NCBI RefSeq assembly: GCF_011397635.1
Contig: NC_064769.1
Coordinates: 40,828,033-40,892,032 of the forward strand
Direction: 5' to 3'
Origin: Epinephelus fuscoguttatus
Lineage: Eukaryota; Chordata; Actinopteri; Perciformes; Serranidae
DNA length: 64,000 bases
Positions 51,084 to 63,016 of the stretch are shown here, piece by piece. Position numbers and translations under genes: made by a program. How positions within the stretch are numbered: the first letter of the stretch is position 1; every line of letters begins with the position of its first letter. Under the pieces are notes generated by a model, which worked only from the letters and a program-made list of their open reading frames with translations, was not told where the DNA came from and did not search any database.

Positions 51084-53621
51084 ATGGACCACAGCGCCAT
51101 GGACCACTCCCACCACCATCATCCCACCGCGGCCCCGCCCACCACAGGAGGACATGACCACGGAGGAGGAGGTGGAGGAGGAGGGCACGATGGGGGCCAT
51201 GGAGGACACGGGGGGATGGTAAGAAACGTAGCATCATGACGTTAGCATGCTAGTGTGACGTCCACATATTGCGTGGCGCTAACATGCTAATGTCCTGGTT
51301 GTTGTTGCCAAGGTGATGACCTTCTACTTTGGCTACAAGAACGTGGAGCTGCTGTTCACCGGCCTGCTCATCAACTCACCTGGAGGTACTGAAATATTTA
51401 TTAAATTTCTTTTTAAATTACTTTCCATATTTAGATTTTTTCTACTGAATATATACATTTTTTATATGATTTTATTTCAATTGAAAATTTACGTTTTAAT
51501 TTTTATGTTTTTCAATTAAATATGAACATTTCTATACTTTTTCTATTTAGATTTTTATTGAATATTCACATTTTTATTCTTTCTCTATTAAGATTTTTCT
51601 TCTATTGAGTATTTACATTTTTATATGCATTTTTTTCTATTGAATATATAGATTTTCATACTTTTTATATTAAGATTGTTCTTCAATTTAGTATTTACAT
51701 TTTTTATATTTTTTTATATTAAATATTAAAATTTTTATATTTTCTGTATTTAGCTTTTTTTCCTACTGAATATAAACTTTTTTTTATACTTTTTATATTC
51801 AGATTTTATTTCAATTGAATATTTACATTATAGATTTTTTTGTTAATTTTGGTTTCATTTCTATTGAGTATTTACGTTTTAATTTTTATATTTTATCTTA
51901 AATATATGCATTTTTATACTTTTTATCTTAAGATTTTTTTCTATTGAATATGTAGATTTTCATTCTTTTTATATTCAGATTTTATTTCAATTAAATATTT
52001 ACTTTTTTCATACTTTTTATATTTATGTATTTTCTATTTATATTTTTATACTTTCTGTATTTGTATTTCTATATTTTTATTTACATTTCACACCAGCTCT
52101 CTGTTTGTCAACATTAACCCCTCCCCTCTCCTCCTCTCGTCCAATCAGAGATGGTCGGGGCGTGTATCGGAGTCTTCCTATTGGCCGTCTTGTACGAGGG
52201 GTTGAAGATAGGTCGTGAGGCGCTGCTGCGTCGCAGTCAGGTCAACGTCCGCTACAACTCCATGCCACTCCCAGGGGCTGATGGGACAGTGCTGATGGAG
52301 ACGCACAAGACAGTCGGGTAGGTGGCTAACGCTAAAGCTTAAAACAATGCATTCACAACAGGAAGTGATGACATGATAGTGACATCACTGTCATGTGATC
52401 ATCAGTCATGTAAATGTTGTGTTTACTGTCAGCTCAATGACTGAGGGGGCGGAGCTTCCTGTTCGACTAAAGTCCCGCCTCACAGGACTCTCTCCCAGGT
52501 AACAGTAGAGTTCTGGTCCTGGTCTTGGTTGTGGTCCTGGTCCTGGTTCAGGTTCAGGTCTTGGTCTTGGTCTTGGTCCTGGTTCTGGTTCTGGTTCTGG
52601 TCTTGGACCTGGTCCTGGTCCTGGTCCTGGTTCTTTCCCTGCTCTGTTTGAGATGCTCTGATCAGATCAAACTGATAATTGATTAATTCTGATGATGCAT
52701 AATTAATGAGCATCAGAGGCTTCTGATTGGAGCGTCTCACTGATGATGATCACTGTGACGTCAGTGGAACGTTTCTCTTTAAGTTCACACTGAAAGTGTG
52801 TGGCGACCTGGTGAAACATTCTAACCCTGAGGCTAATGCTAAGCTAACGCTAATATTAATTTTAACTCAAGATTGAAAACACCATTGAAGAACAGTTAAC
52901 AGTAATGCTAACTCTGCTCAGTGCATTTAATTTTCCTCATTAGCACTGGTGCTAACAACAACACTGCTAACGTAAAAATGATAGGTTGAAGATACCGGTG
53001 GTGAAGAGCTACGTCGTGTTTTAAGATGGAGAAATATGAAGGTTTGGTATTAACACTGGAAGTCACAGAGCTAACTGTTTGTAACAGTAAATATGTTGCT
53101 AACACTGGCAAACAAGAAAACTAATGCAAACACTGCTGCGAATGCTGAACCTAGCTAGCAAGTTAGTTTAATGTAATACTGCACTGTGTTTGTGTTGATA
53201 GCTTTAATGCTAATATTTAAATGTACTGCAGTGCATCCATACTGGCACTGGCTAATGGTGCTAATGCTACACCTCTGTTTAAAAATTCTTTATGTAGAAC
53301 AGTGATGCTAATGCTAACACTGATAGCAGTTGCTAATGGTGCTAATGCTACACATCTCTAATTAAATTCTCTAGTGCTAATGCTAACGGTAAAGCAAACC
53401 CCTCATCTTGTCCTGTCAGGCAGCGGATGCTAAGCCCCGGCCACTTCCTGCAGACCCTGTTGCACATCGTTCAGGTGGTCGTCAGCTACTTCCTGATGCT
53501 CGTCTTCATGACCTACAATGCTTACCTCTGCATTGCTGTGGCAGCCGGCGCTGGCATGGGCTACTTCCTGTTCAGCTGGCGAAAGGCGGTGGTTGTCGAC
53601 ATCACAGAGCACTGCCACTAG
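51084..53621 (+). CDS. slc31a1: high-affinity copper uptake protein 1 (CTR1), complete
   Basis: Trimeric plasma-membrane importer of Cu(I). Coding exons 51084-51218, 51313-51385, 52149-52317 and 53420-53621 (stop TAG) join in frame into 192 residues; human has 190. Residues 1-47 are the extracellular copper-collecting tail, very rich in His and Gly ([16 protein letters not shown] ...; eight Gly in a row). TM1 begins [18 protein letters not shown] cytosolic loop follows ([16 protein letters not shown]). TM2 carries the selectivity motif MLVFM (M-x3-M), and TM3 the helix-packing GAGMG. The C-terminal HCH copper-transfer motif is intact (DITEHCH). The start is the first ATG after the acceptor; a second in-frame Met is codon 6. 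Oddities: no Asn in the tail, so the N-glycosylation site of mammalian CTR1 is absent, and Met motifs are sparse (only MVM near TM1). Confidence 0.97.
51386..52148. other. slc31a1 intron with degenerate AT-rich tandem repeats
   Basis: Imperfect copies of TTGAATATTTACATTTTTAT / CTTTTTATATTCAGATTTTA words with a period of about 50-60 bp. No ORF or transposon end. Confidence 0.7.
52318..53419. other. slc31a1 last intron
   Basis: 52509-52632 is a (TGGTCCTGGTTC)n-type simple repeat. The rest is rich in GCTAATGCTAAC words. No other element seen. Confidence 0.6.
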
Positions 53622-55530
53622 CGAGTGCAGCAGTTAGCATCTGATCGGGAGGTTTGATTTATTGCTGATCACAATCAATAAAACGCTAACAAACATTGTC
53701 GATCCATGCTAGCATGCTAGCCAACCTGGAACTACAAACCCCAGAATGTTAGCAGCAAATTGAGTTAGCACAGACACTAAATTACAAATGTTACTCGGTA
53801 ACCATGGTAACACCCTGTTGTAGGTTAACATGCACACTCACGTTTGTAGTGAGCCAAGTAAATCCTCGTTTCACAGAAAACGACAAACACTTGTTTTTAG
53901 TTTCTGTTTTTGTCATAATTATGAAAATTGTTTTTTTTTTGGTTTGTTTTTTGTTTTTTCTGTGAACTCCTGCTGCCGACCAATCACAGCTCAGATCACC
54001 TCAGAAGGTTCTGACTGGCCAAATCACTTTCTTTTATTTCCTTTTTAATGCCATGACAACTGGAAGGTTAGCGCTAGCTGCTATTAGCCAAAGTGTTAGC
54101 TTACGTAGCTTCCGTGTACACTGTATGGAGACAGATTCATGTCAGTATTATTTCTGTCAGCAGATTGATGTGCTGTGTGTCAATGTGTAATCTGTAAATG
54201 TAAAACAACTTTAGCAAATACCAAAAAAAGATTTCTAACCCCCCCCAAATATTTTCACATCTGCAAATACACAAATAAATTTCCCCCAAAAAACTCAGTG
54301 TGCAGAAATTGATTCACAAATAAAAACTGGATTCACAGAAATCTGTGTGAACGTCGTTAAAAATATTCACTAATGATTTTCATTCATTTGTGAATTGATT
54401 AAATGTATTCACAGTTTTTTTTTTTTTTTTTGAGATTCTGTTTTTTATTTGTGAAATAGTTTGGTAAGTTTTACAAATCTTGTTTTTGCTTCACATAAAC
54501 GCATGGATCTTTGATCACACAAACAATATTGACACAAATGTGTCTCCCTATCATTTACTCTGTAGTTGGCAGCTCGTTAGATGAGCCACGTCTCTTTAAA
54601 CAGTGTTTAAACTTTTATTTAGAGTATAATTTATTAGCGACTAGATGCTTTACAGAAGTTTTAATTTAGATTTTTTGATTTAAATCACATTATTATGAAA
54701 CTAACTCTGTTTGATTTTTGTTGCAGTTAAAATGAAAAAAAAAATCTCCAGTAAACATCGAGCGGCTCGTTCAGTTGATCAGTTTATATTTTCAGAATCA
54801 CATTTTTAAAAAGTTACGTACAGAAAATGATTTTCAAAAATTTCACAATAAATTTGTTGTTGAGATTTTTGATTTTGAATACAAAATAAATTCTCTCACA
54901 GTTTTCTTTTTAACTTGTTGAATCCAGTTTAAAGTTCATGAATGAAATGATCCTTTTTTTAAAAAGCCATTTTTCCAGGTTTTCTGTGGGCCTTAAACAC
55001 ACCACCTGTTGCCTTACTGTGGCTGACAAACGTCCTGATGTCCTACTGACTGGAGGCCAGTGTCGACACTCTGCTGGTTTCACTTTAAAACAACTTGAAA
55101 ACGGTTGTGTCTTCACCTAAGGAGACACATGTTGTTGTCGGAGGACAGTGTCCACCAGAGACAAACGATGATTCATTGGGAAAGACCAAAAATAGAGGTC
55201 AAACTTGTGACCGCTCACTAACTGTGATGATCGTTTGTTTCTGGCTGACATGGACCTCCGTACGTGTCATTGTCATTTATTGTGATTTTTGTTTTAATTC
55301 ACACTGAGAGGTGGGCGCAGTTTACTTTCTGGACCAATCAGGTTGCGGGGACAGATTGCAGTTACTGGATTTTATTCTGAACGTACTTGTGTCTGTATGT
55401 TTGGCCGTCCTGTCAGACTTTACTCGGGGCTGCGGCTCCTCTAGGTGTGAATCGTGATGTGTGAAGGAAACTGTTTGTCTGAAGATGTAAAATGCTGGAA
55501 TCACTGAAAATAAAGTTTATGAAGAAACTT
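53622..55530 (+). other. slc31a1: probable slc31a1 3' UTR
   Basis: AATAAA occurs early at 53677-53682 and, with a GT-rich downstream region, at 55509-55514. The interval has no ORF or clear repeat apart from a poly-T run (54415-54431). A 1.9-kb UTR with alternative poly(A) sites is plausible; human SLC31A1 also has a long 3' UTR. An RFX X-box palindrome lies at 53798-53811. Confidence 0.5.
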
Positions 55531-58309
55531 GTCATCTCGTCTGTACGACACAAACTCACCTCAGACAGTACAGATCATTAAAAAAAACACCACAGATGGT
55601 TTTAATTTTTTTAATTGTTGAAGACAGGTGTTCACCTGAAGGTTCACCTGTTCCTCTGTTTTAAGGGACTGTTCATTACTTATGAGGGGGAGACGTGTCA
55701 GATTATTTTTAAGGACCGAGGAGGGACTTGTGGTTTTTTTAATGTTGGCCAAGGGACGGGGCTTACAGATTTAAATGGTTGAATTTTGTATTGATTTTAC
55801 AGCTGAATATTAAATAAAACATTCTGATTGTTAAAAGACAATCACATAAAATCACATCACCTATCAGCCAGAAACTTTAAAATCAGAAATTATTGTTGGA
55901 AATTGCTGACGGTCCTTGGACGCATCATGTGTGATGAACCCTTCCATCAGAAAAGAAAAAGAAACAAAAAACAAATCTGATCTTTAACCAGTGATATTTG
56001 ATCCAAATCACTTTATTCTACGTCTCATTTAAAATTTGTCCAAAAAACAAAAACTGAGACTTTTTTCAACTTTAAAACATCAAAAATTTAATGAGTCATT
56101 GATGGTAGAGGGAGACTCAGGCATTTTATTAGCTTCGTGCTTTTATTTTGAGGGAAAGGCACATTCATCAAATTCCGGATTGTCTCTTGCCCTGGTTCCG
56201 GTTCCTTATCAAAACGGCCACTAAACGGCCCCAGACTAGCCAGAACACAATCCATTCAAAAGGTGAGCTCCCTCCTGCATTAAGGCAAGGAGTAATCACA
56301 TTAATTCCCAAACCAAAAAAAGACAGATTACACATAGGAAATTGGAGGCCTATCAGTCTGCTGAACAATGATGCAAATTTATTTTATTTTTTGCTGGGAG
56401 GTTAAAACATGGATTAGCTCAAATAATAGATATATATCTGGTTTTATTCAAAAAAAGACATATTAGCAATAACATTCGACTGATGCTGGATATGATAGAT
56501 TATCGTGATTTAATACCAGATGAAAGTTTTATCTTATTTATTGATTTCTACAAAGCCTTTGACACAATTGAACACGAGTTTATTTTTAAAACCATCTCTT
56601 TTTTTGGTTTTGGAGAATATTTCTGTAATGCAATTCAAACTCTATGTAAGAACTCTTCCAGCTCTGTAAAACTGAAATGTGGCACATCAAGTCGATTTGA
56701 CATTCATCGTGGTGTTAAACAGGCTCCTTTTTTGTTCATATTAGTAACCCAAACAATGGCCACTCATATAAAAAAATCACCCTTCATGTGTATGAATGCA
56801 GTAGACAAGAACTTCAAATTATGCCAACTGGCAGACGATACTGCAATTTTTCTAAAAGACCAGAATCAAATTTTAGAAGCTGTGGCTTGCATTTTCTGAT
56901 GTTTCTGGTTTAAAGATGAACTCTGTCTTATTTCCAATTAAAAGTTGTAATTTGTCAAGCTATCATGGGATTCCAATTAAAGAAAAGGTAACCTACCTTG
57001 GGGTTGTTATCTGCAATGATGCAGAACAGTGAAGTAAAGTCAATTTTGATCCCATTATTGAAAAAACAAAAATCAGAATTGAACTCATGATTAATGAGAG
57101 ATATATCCTTATTTGGAAGGGTCTTGCTATCAAAAACAGAAGGTATATCTAGATCTGTCTATGTATCATTATCACTTAATGTCCCAACAAATGTTACTAA
57201 ACAACTGGATAAGATGCTGTATGACTACATTTAGAGGAAAAAAACCCGTTATCTCAAAAAAGAAACAATCAAAGGTAGTAGGGAACAAGGTGGTCTTGAG
57301 GACTTGGACTTGAGTTTATTAAATAATACATTTAAAGTTAAATGGCTTATTGAATTCCTAAAGAATCCCGACAGTATATGGTATGCTTTCCCATCATATT
57401 TATTTAATTCGATTGGTGGCATTGATTTTTTATTAAAATGCAATTTCTCCATTAATAAAATCCCAGTTAGTTTCGCTAATTTTCACAAGCAAGCTCTCTT
57501 AGTGTGGTTATTAGTTTATAAGCACACCTTCAGTCCTCATCTGTACTATATTTGGAATAACAAGGATATTCTACACAAAAGAAAATCCCTGTTTTATCGC
57601 TCATGGTATGACAATGGAATTTTGCTTGTATGCCAATTATTAAATAAGAATGGTGTGTTAGTGTCAGATTCAGAATTTATTCAGAAACAATCACACCTAA
57701 AGAATATGCTGTTATCTTCAATGCAGTTCCTGCCGGTTCACTTCTATTTTTAAAGAACTGTAACCTCACAGAAACCAACTCATTTAGTTCTAGGCAGATT
57801 TTTATTGGAGGTATCAATATTCAAGATAAACCTTGCAGTAACAGACACATTAGAAACGCATTGAACTACACTGTAGCCCCTGCAGCGAAATTCTTCTGGT
57901 CGTCTATCATGAGCAGTTTACAGTGGAAAAAAGCCTGTAGTGTTTTAAATAAATATTGCATTAGTAATAAAGTGAAAGAAGTATCTTACAAAGTGTTACA
58001 CCGAATTTATCCCGCTAAGGAGGTCTTGGAGAGATTTAAGTTAAACATAGACTATTCTTGGACTTTCTGTAATGTTGACAAAGAAACAATATTTCATCTG
58101 TTTTATCATTGTCACCATTCAAAGAAGTTTTGGAATGTTATGCAAGACTTTGTAATCAACTTTTTATTTCATTTGATTTGATTTAGAAATTACCAAACAG
58201 TTCGTACAGATAATGAAGTATTGCATATACAACGTGCAAACAATAACACCACAGTCCACAGTGATACAAGACAGGACAAGGACATAGAGTACAAAAACAA
58301 GAAAAGAAA

Positions 58310-58425
58310 GAGAGAAAAACAAAACAAAAAAAGGAGAAAAAACAAACAAACAAACAAACAAAAAATAAAATAAAATAAAATAAAAATAAAAAAAACAAAC
58401 AAACAAACAAAAAAAATTAAACAAG
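58310..58425. repeat. A-rich low-complexity tract
   Basis: AAACAAACAAACAAAC and TAAAATAAAATAAAATAA words within the 3' UTR of the nested L1. The Phe/Leu-rich minus-strand frame is an artefact. Confidence 0.85.
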
Positions 58426-58724
58426 CAAAAGGGGAGAGGGGGAAAGCTTTGAGGAAGGGGATTAGAGCCATTTTATAAGCGGAAGGATCCTCCATTATCC
58501 GAGATATTCTATGTATGTTGTCTTAGTTATGAACTCAATAGTGCTTTGATCTGCTCTCTTACTTGTTCCAGAACTGCTACATTCTCCTGTTTGGCACCAT
58601 GTATTTTTGCAACTGAGATCTCCAAGTATAAAATATCCACAAACGATGTAAGCCATTGTGGGATGTTAAGTATCTGAGGTTGTTTCCATCTGATTGCTAT
58701 CAATTTTTGCTGCAGTGATGCCGG

Positions 58725-61700
58725 CTAGGAGAATGCGTGGTTAGGAACTGAAAGATGACATTCAGAATCATCATTTAACAAAATCAGTGTAGGTGTAAAG
58801 GGTAGAGTTTTTCCAATAGTGGTAGACAACAGCGATAAAACTGATCGCCAGAAGGCATTGATTTCAGTACAGTCCCACATTATATGAAGGTATGTGCCTG
58901 GGGTTCCCAGAGAACAATATGTACAGTTGGGTGAGTGGTTGGGAGAGAACTTGGCCAGCTTTTGTGGAGTGAGATGGGTTCTCATAACGTAATTGTAATG
59001 GATCATTTGATGGTCTGGGTTCCTGGAGGAGAGTCGGATGTTAGACCATACCCTAGACCAGTTAATGTTAGTTTGTTTTAAATCATTTGCCCAGGTATTG
59101 CATATTGATAGTTGCTGTGTGAGAGACTGTCTAAGTATACCATACAATTTGGATACCAGCGATGAGAACCTGACGTATACAGTCTGTGTAGAGAGGGAAT
59201 GTCCATTTTTGTGCCCCAGGGAACCCCATAAGCACTGAGGGCAGATCTCAGCTGTAAATAAAAAAAGAAAGTGGTGCCTGGAAGATTGAACATTTGTTTC
59301 AGTTCCTGAAATGTCCGTAGTCTATTCTCATATATGATATCTGACAAAATATGGATGTCCTTTCCTGACCAGCTGGAGAAGGAAATAGGTTTACCGCATA
59401 TTGTAATAGAGTGATTGTTGAATAGTGGGACATAGGGGTGGAATTTAGGAGGCGGTATAGTTTCCCCAACCGACCACCAAACTGAAAGCAAATTGGAGAT
59501 AATCGGTCCGAATTTGTCCGAAAGATTTTTTTGAGGGATATTGGAATAGATGACATCCTCTAAACGATGCGGATTAACTCTGGACTCCTCGATGGCTCGC
59601 CAGGCATTTACCATCCCGGGGTTTAGCCATGAACGCATGAGCACGCAAGGTAAAGGACCAAAAATAGTATTTAAAATTTGGTAGATTTTGGCGCCTGTGT
59701 CCCTTGCTCTTTGAAGAGTAGCATATTTAATTCTAGGAGTTTTGTTGCTCCAGATAAATTTGTTAATAATCGAGTGTAATCTATCCCAATAACCAGCTGG
59801 AGGAGAGAGCGGCAACATGGAGCTGTAAAAGTTTATCCTTGGCATAACAGTCATTTTAATTACAGAAAAACGAGCTTGAATCGATTGCGGAATTGTGGAC
59901 CACCTTTCCAAATCAGCTGTTATTGTGTTAAGTGTATTGCCATAATTGTCTGTGATGATTTTTGTAATAGTGGGGAAAATATTCAATCCAAGATATCGGA
60001 ACTGTTTGACTATAGGAATGTTTGTAATAGACCTGACGGATGCTGCTGTGTTATTTAATGGTAGCAGGGCTGACTTAGACAGATTAATTTTGTAGCCCGA
60101 GATGTCTCCAAATACAGCAAAAGTGTTTAATATCACCGGAAACTGAGTAGTGATGTCATTAACAAAAAGAAGCAAATCATCGGCATACAACGAAGGTGAT
60201 GATTAGTGTTATAAACATTGATTGGATCATGGGTGAGACGTATCAGCTGGGCGAGTGGTTCTAGTGAGAGGGCAAACAATAATGGACTGAGCGGGCAGCC
60301 CTGTCTGGTACCCTAGTGATGGAAAAGCTGTCTGATAAGGTGCCACCAACTAGGATTCTAGCAGTAGGATTGAAATATAATACTTTAATCATAGATATAT
60401 AATGTGTACCAAAACCCATGTGGTGAAGAACCTGCCATAGATAGTGCCATTCCAGGCGGTCAAACGCCTTCTCAGCGTCTACTGATAAAACAGCGCATGG
60501 TGTTGAAATACAGGAGGCACCCTCTATGATGTGGAGAAGACGGCGGACATTATCAGAGGCAAGCCGAGATTTTATAAAGCCAGTCTGGTCATGGTGCACC
60601 AAATCGGTTATCAATGGGTCCAATCTCCTAGCCAGGACTTTAGCAAATAGCTTGACTTCAGTATTTAGAAGTGACAATGGTCGATAATTGCCACAGGCCG
60701 ATGGGTCCTTATCTTTCTTCAATATAAGTGAGATTACTGCAGTGTTTATATCTCTAGAGAAGGAACCTCTTTGGACTGAAAATTGAATCATATCCAGTAA
60801 TAAGGGGCCTAATTGTGACCAAAATGTAAGGTATAACTCAGGGGGGATACCATCAAGCCCAGGTGATTTGCCTATCTTCATTACCATGAGTGCATCTTTA
60901 AGTTCAGCAAGTGATATGGGAGCGTCAAGCTGCTCTGCAGACTCTTGAGTTATGTGAGATAGGTTGGCTTTAGCAAGGAAGGCTGCCACTTTCGAATTGT
61001 CAGGGAGTAAGTCTGTGCAGTACAACCTGGAGAAAAACTTGGCGAAGGCTGCAGTAATATCGGCAGGTTTGCTGCATGAGTTGCCCTGTTGGTCTATGAT
61101 GTGAGAAATGGTAGACAGATTTTCATTCTTGCGTAATTGTTGTGCCAATAGGCGGCTAGGACGTGCTCCATTAAAATAAAAATTGCAGCGTGATCTGTGA
61201 ATCATAAATTCTGTTCTGTGTCTGAGAATAGAATTTAATTCCATCCTAGTTAGCTCTCTCTCTTGCTGTAATTGTGAAGAGGAGGCGCTATGGAGCTTGT
61301 TTTCAATCGAAGATAGTTTCTTCTCCAATCTATTAATTTCCTGTTGACGGGTTTTGTTTAATTTAGAGGCAAAAGAAATAGAAACTGATCTAATACAACC
61401 TTTAATGGACTCCCAGAGCACTCTCGGGTCATCAACCGATCCTTTGTTAAAGCCAATAAATTCTGTCAATTGTGTTTCCATGTAAGCAATAAACTGGTCA
61501 TTTTGTAATAGAGTAGTGTTGAATCGCCACCTAGTAGCTCTGGGGGGCTCCAAAGGGATATTTATCTGTGTAAAAACAGCATTGTGATCTGAAAAGGTAA
61601 TTGGAATGTGTACAGAGTTATACACTTCCCAGAGAAAATCTTTGAAATGAAGATGTAATCTATCCTTGAAAAGGATTTGTGACGTGCAGAAAAAAAAGAG

Positions 61701-62276
61701 TAATCTCGGGAAGATGGATTGATCAAACGCCAGGTGTCAATAACAGATACATCCCTGGCCCATCTATGAACTAGGGAGGTGGTTAATCGTTGCTCTCTTA
61801 GTTCATTCGGGCTAGTTCTGTCCATTTTTATGGTCCCATACAGCGTTAAAGTCACCACCAACAATCAGATGAAACTCAGAGAGGTCCAACAATGTGAGGG
61901 TGAGGTAGTTAAAAAAATCTTGGTCGTACACATTAGGAGCATAGACTGAGACAAAGGCTAATTTTGTGTTACCCAACATTGTCTTAACAAATGCAATTCT
62001 ACCCTCTCCATCATGCCCTCTGTCCAAGATAGATAAGGTCAGGTTACGACTACCAACAATAAGCACACCCCTACATTTCCTATGGTAAGACGACGATGCT
62101 AAAATCTGGTATCGCTTATTGCTGAAACGAGAAACATCCTCTTTAAGAAGATGAGATTCCTGAATAAAGGCAATATCAATTTTTTTCCTATGTAATAGAT
62201 CCAGACAATTTATTCTCTTATTAGGGAGATTGAGACCGTGAGCGTTCAGAGATAATATATTTATTCTACCCATCAA
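58725..62276 (-). pseudogene. L1-type ORF2 (nested element): endonuclease and reverse transcriptase
   Basis: Starts MMGRINILSLNAHGLN at 62276. Endonuclease motifs: AFIQESHLL, VYAPNVYDQD, VGGDFNAVWD, SRIDYIFIS, FSDHNAVF. Reverse transcriptase motifs: GKSPGLDGIPPELY, NYRPLSLLNTEVKLFAKVLA, DQTGFIKSR, VLSVDAEKAFDRLEW, then, after a frameshift near 60300, [12 protein letters not shown] at 60190. The C-terminal part shows NKFIWSNKTPRIKY and, after another shift near 59100, LTPQKLAKFSPNHSPNCTYC and HIMWDCTEINAFW (C-x2-C ... H-x4-C). Only three or four frameshifts separate the pieces, so this copy is younger than its host. Confidence 0.9.
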
Positions 62277-62789
62277 TCAGCTAAGACATCACAATGGTCT
62301 AAACAATAAACAAAAATCCCTAAATAAGAAAGGCTATAAGCCTGGATAAGTGCTAGGATACCGTAGAGCCACCATCTCAATCCGTACTTGTTTCCCCTGC
62401 AAGACTTTGTAAATGAGAAAATGAATACTGTGAATCTTACTGTGTTTGATGTGATGCTATATTTTATTTCCAGTAGGATGGAGAACAACACTGCCTACAT
62501 AATACAACTTCTAATTATTCTTGGAAAGTTTCATTTACACAAATCAAAATGGTCTGGCTCTAAATCCTGTTTTCGTCGTTTCATTGTTGTACTCCAGCAG
62601 TACGGCACCACACTTGCATGTGTTAACAACAACAAAGCTGCAAAGACTCTCAACCTGTTAAAGACTGCATTTAATTTGATTTTTGAAAGGTCTGGCAATG
62701 AACTCTAGTACCCCTGGTCTGTTCAGTGTTCAATGATTTTCTGACATGTGTTCGTTAAACCTCATATTTGCAAATAAAACATTGTGGGT

Positions 62790-63016
62790 GGAGGGGAGAC
62801 TAGCCGGAACACCGCCAGTCTCCCGGAAGTAAAGAAGTAGAACTTCCGGGTAGCAGGTGTATGTTGTTTTGCTGCGGGTCAAATCAATCAGGGACGAATA
62901 TTCCTCCTGTCGTTATTTTCCCAGGACGTGGGTGTGTTCATGTTGATACCCTGTGACATCATTTAGCCGGGTCTCGCTCACCGTCCTCCCGCAGTTCGCC
63001 CCGTACCGACCCTCTC
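62790..63016 (+). promoter_or_regulatory. slc25a46: slc25a46 promoter and 5' UTR
   Basis: Two facing ETS/GABP sites, CCGGAAGT (62823-62830) and ACTTCCGG (62842-62849), lie about 175-195 bp before the ATG in an otherwise TATA-less region. GABP (NRF-2) sites of this kind are typical of nuclear genes for mitochondrial proteins. The start of this region directly abuts the end of the L1 host element. Confidence 0.65.

Larger units (their letters stand above)
58156..62397 (-). mobile_element. nested L1-clade LINE with 15-bp target duplication
   Basis: TGCAAGACTTTGTAA is present at 58141-58155 and again at 62398-62412. The element runs on the minus strand; its 3' end (left) has AAATCAAATCAAATGAAATA instead of a long poly(A). 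Its 5' end begins about 120 bases before ORF2, so ORF1 is missing, most likely by 5' truncation. Confidence 0.93.
56200..62708 (+). pseudogene. L1-type ORF2 remnant (host element)
   Basis: Readable blocks: GELPPALRQGVITLIPKPKK (56261-), NWRPISLLNND, FILFIDFYKAFDTIEHEF (56530-), the template-grip block FDIHRGVKQAPF (56696-), and CQLADDTAIFLKDQNQ (56823-). The C-terminal region includes NWIRCCMTTFRGKK, AFPSYLFNSIGGIDFLL, SFANFHKQALLVWLLVYKHT and ILHKRKSLFYRSWYDNGILL. Multiple stops and frameshifts. The end, NKAAKTLNLLKTAFNLIFER, stops at 62708. Inactive. Confidence 0.88.
56130..62790 (+). mobile_element. 5'-truncated L1-clade LINE, split by a second LINE
   Basis: Starts near the beginning of reverse transcriptase and runs to about 62790 (AATAAAACATTG tail). 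Interrupted at 58156-62397 by a minus-strand L1. The ORF continues exactly across the insertion once one target copy is removed (codons for MQDFV then NEKM). Confidence 0.85.

Noticed and set aside
58164-58495. Phe-rich frame suggesting a membrane protein
   Set aside because: A-rich low-complexity tract in the L1 3' UTR.
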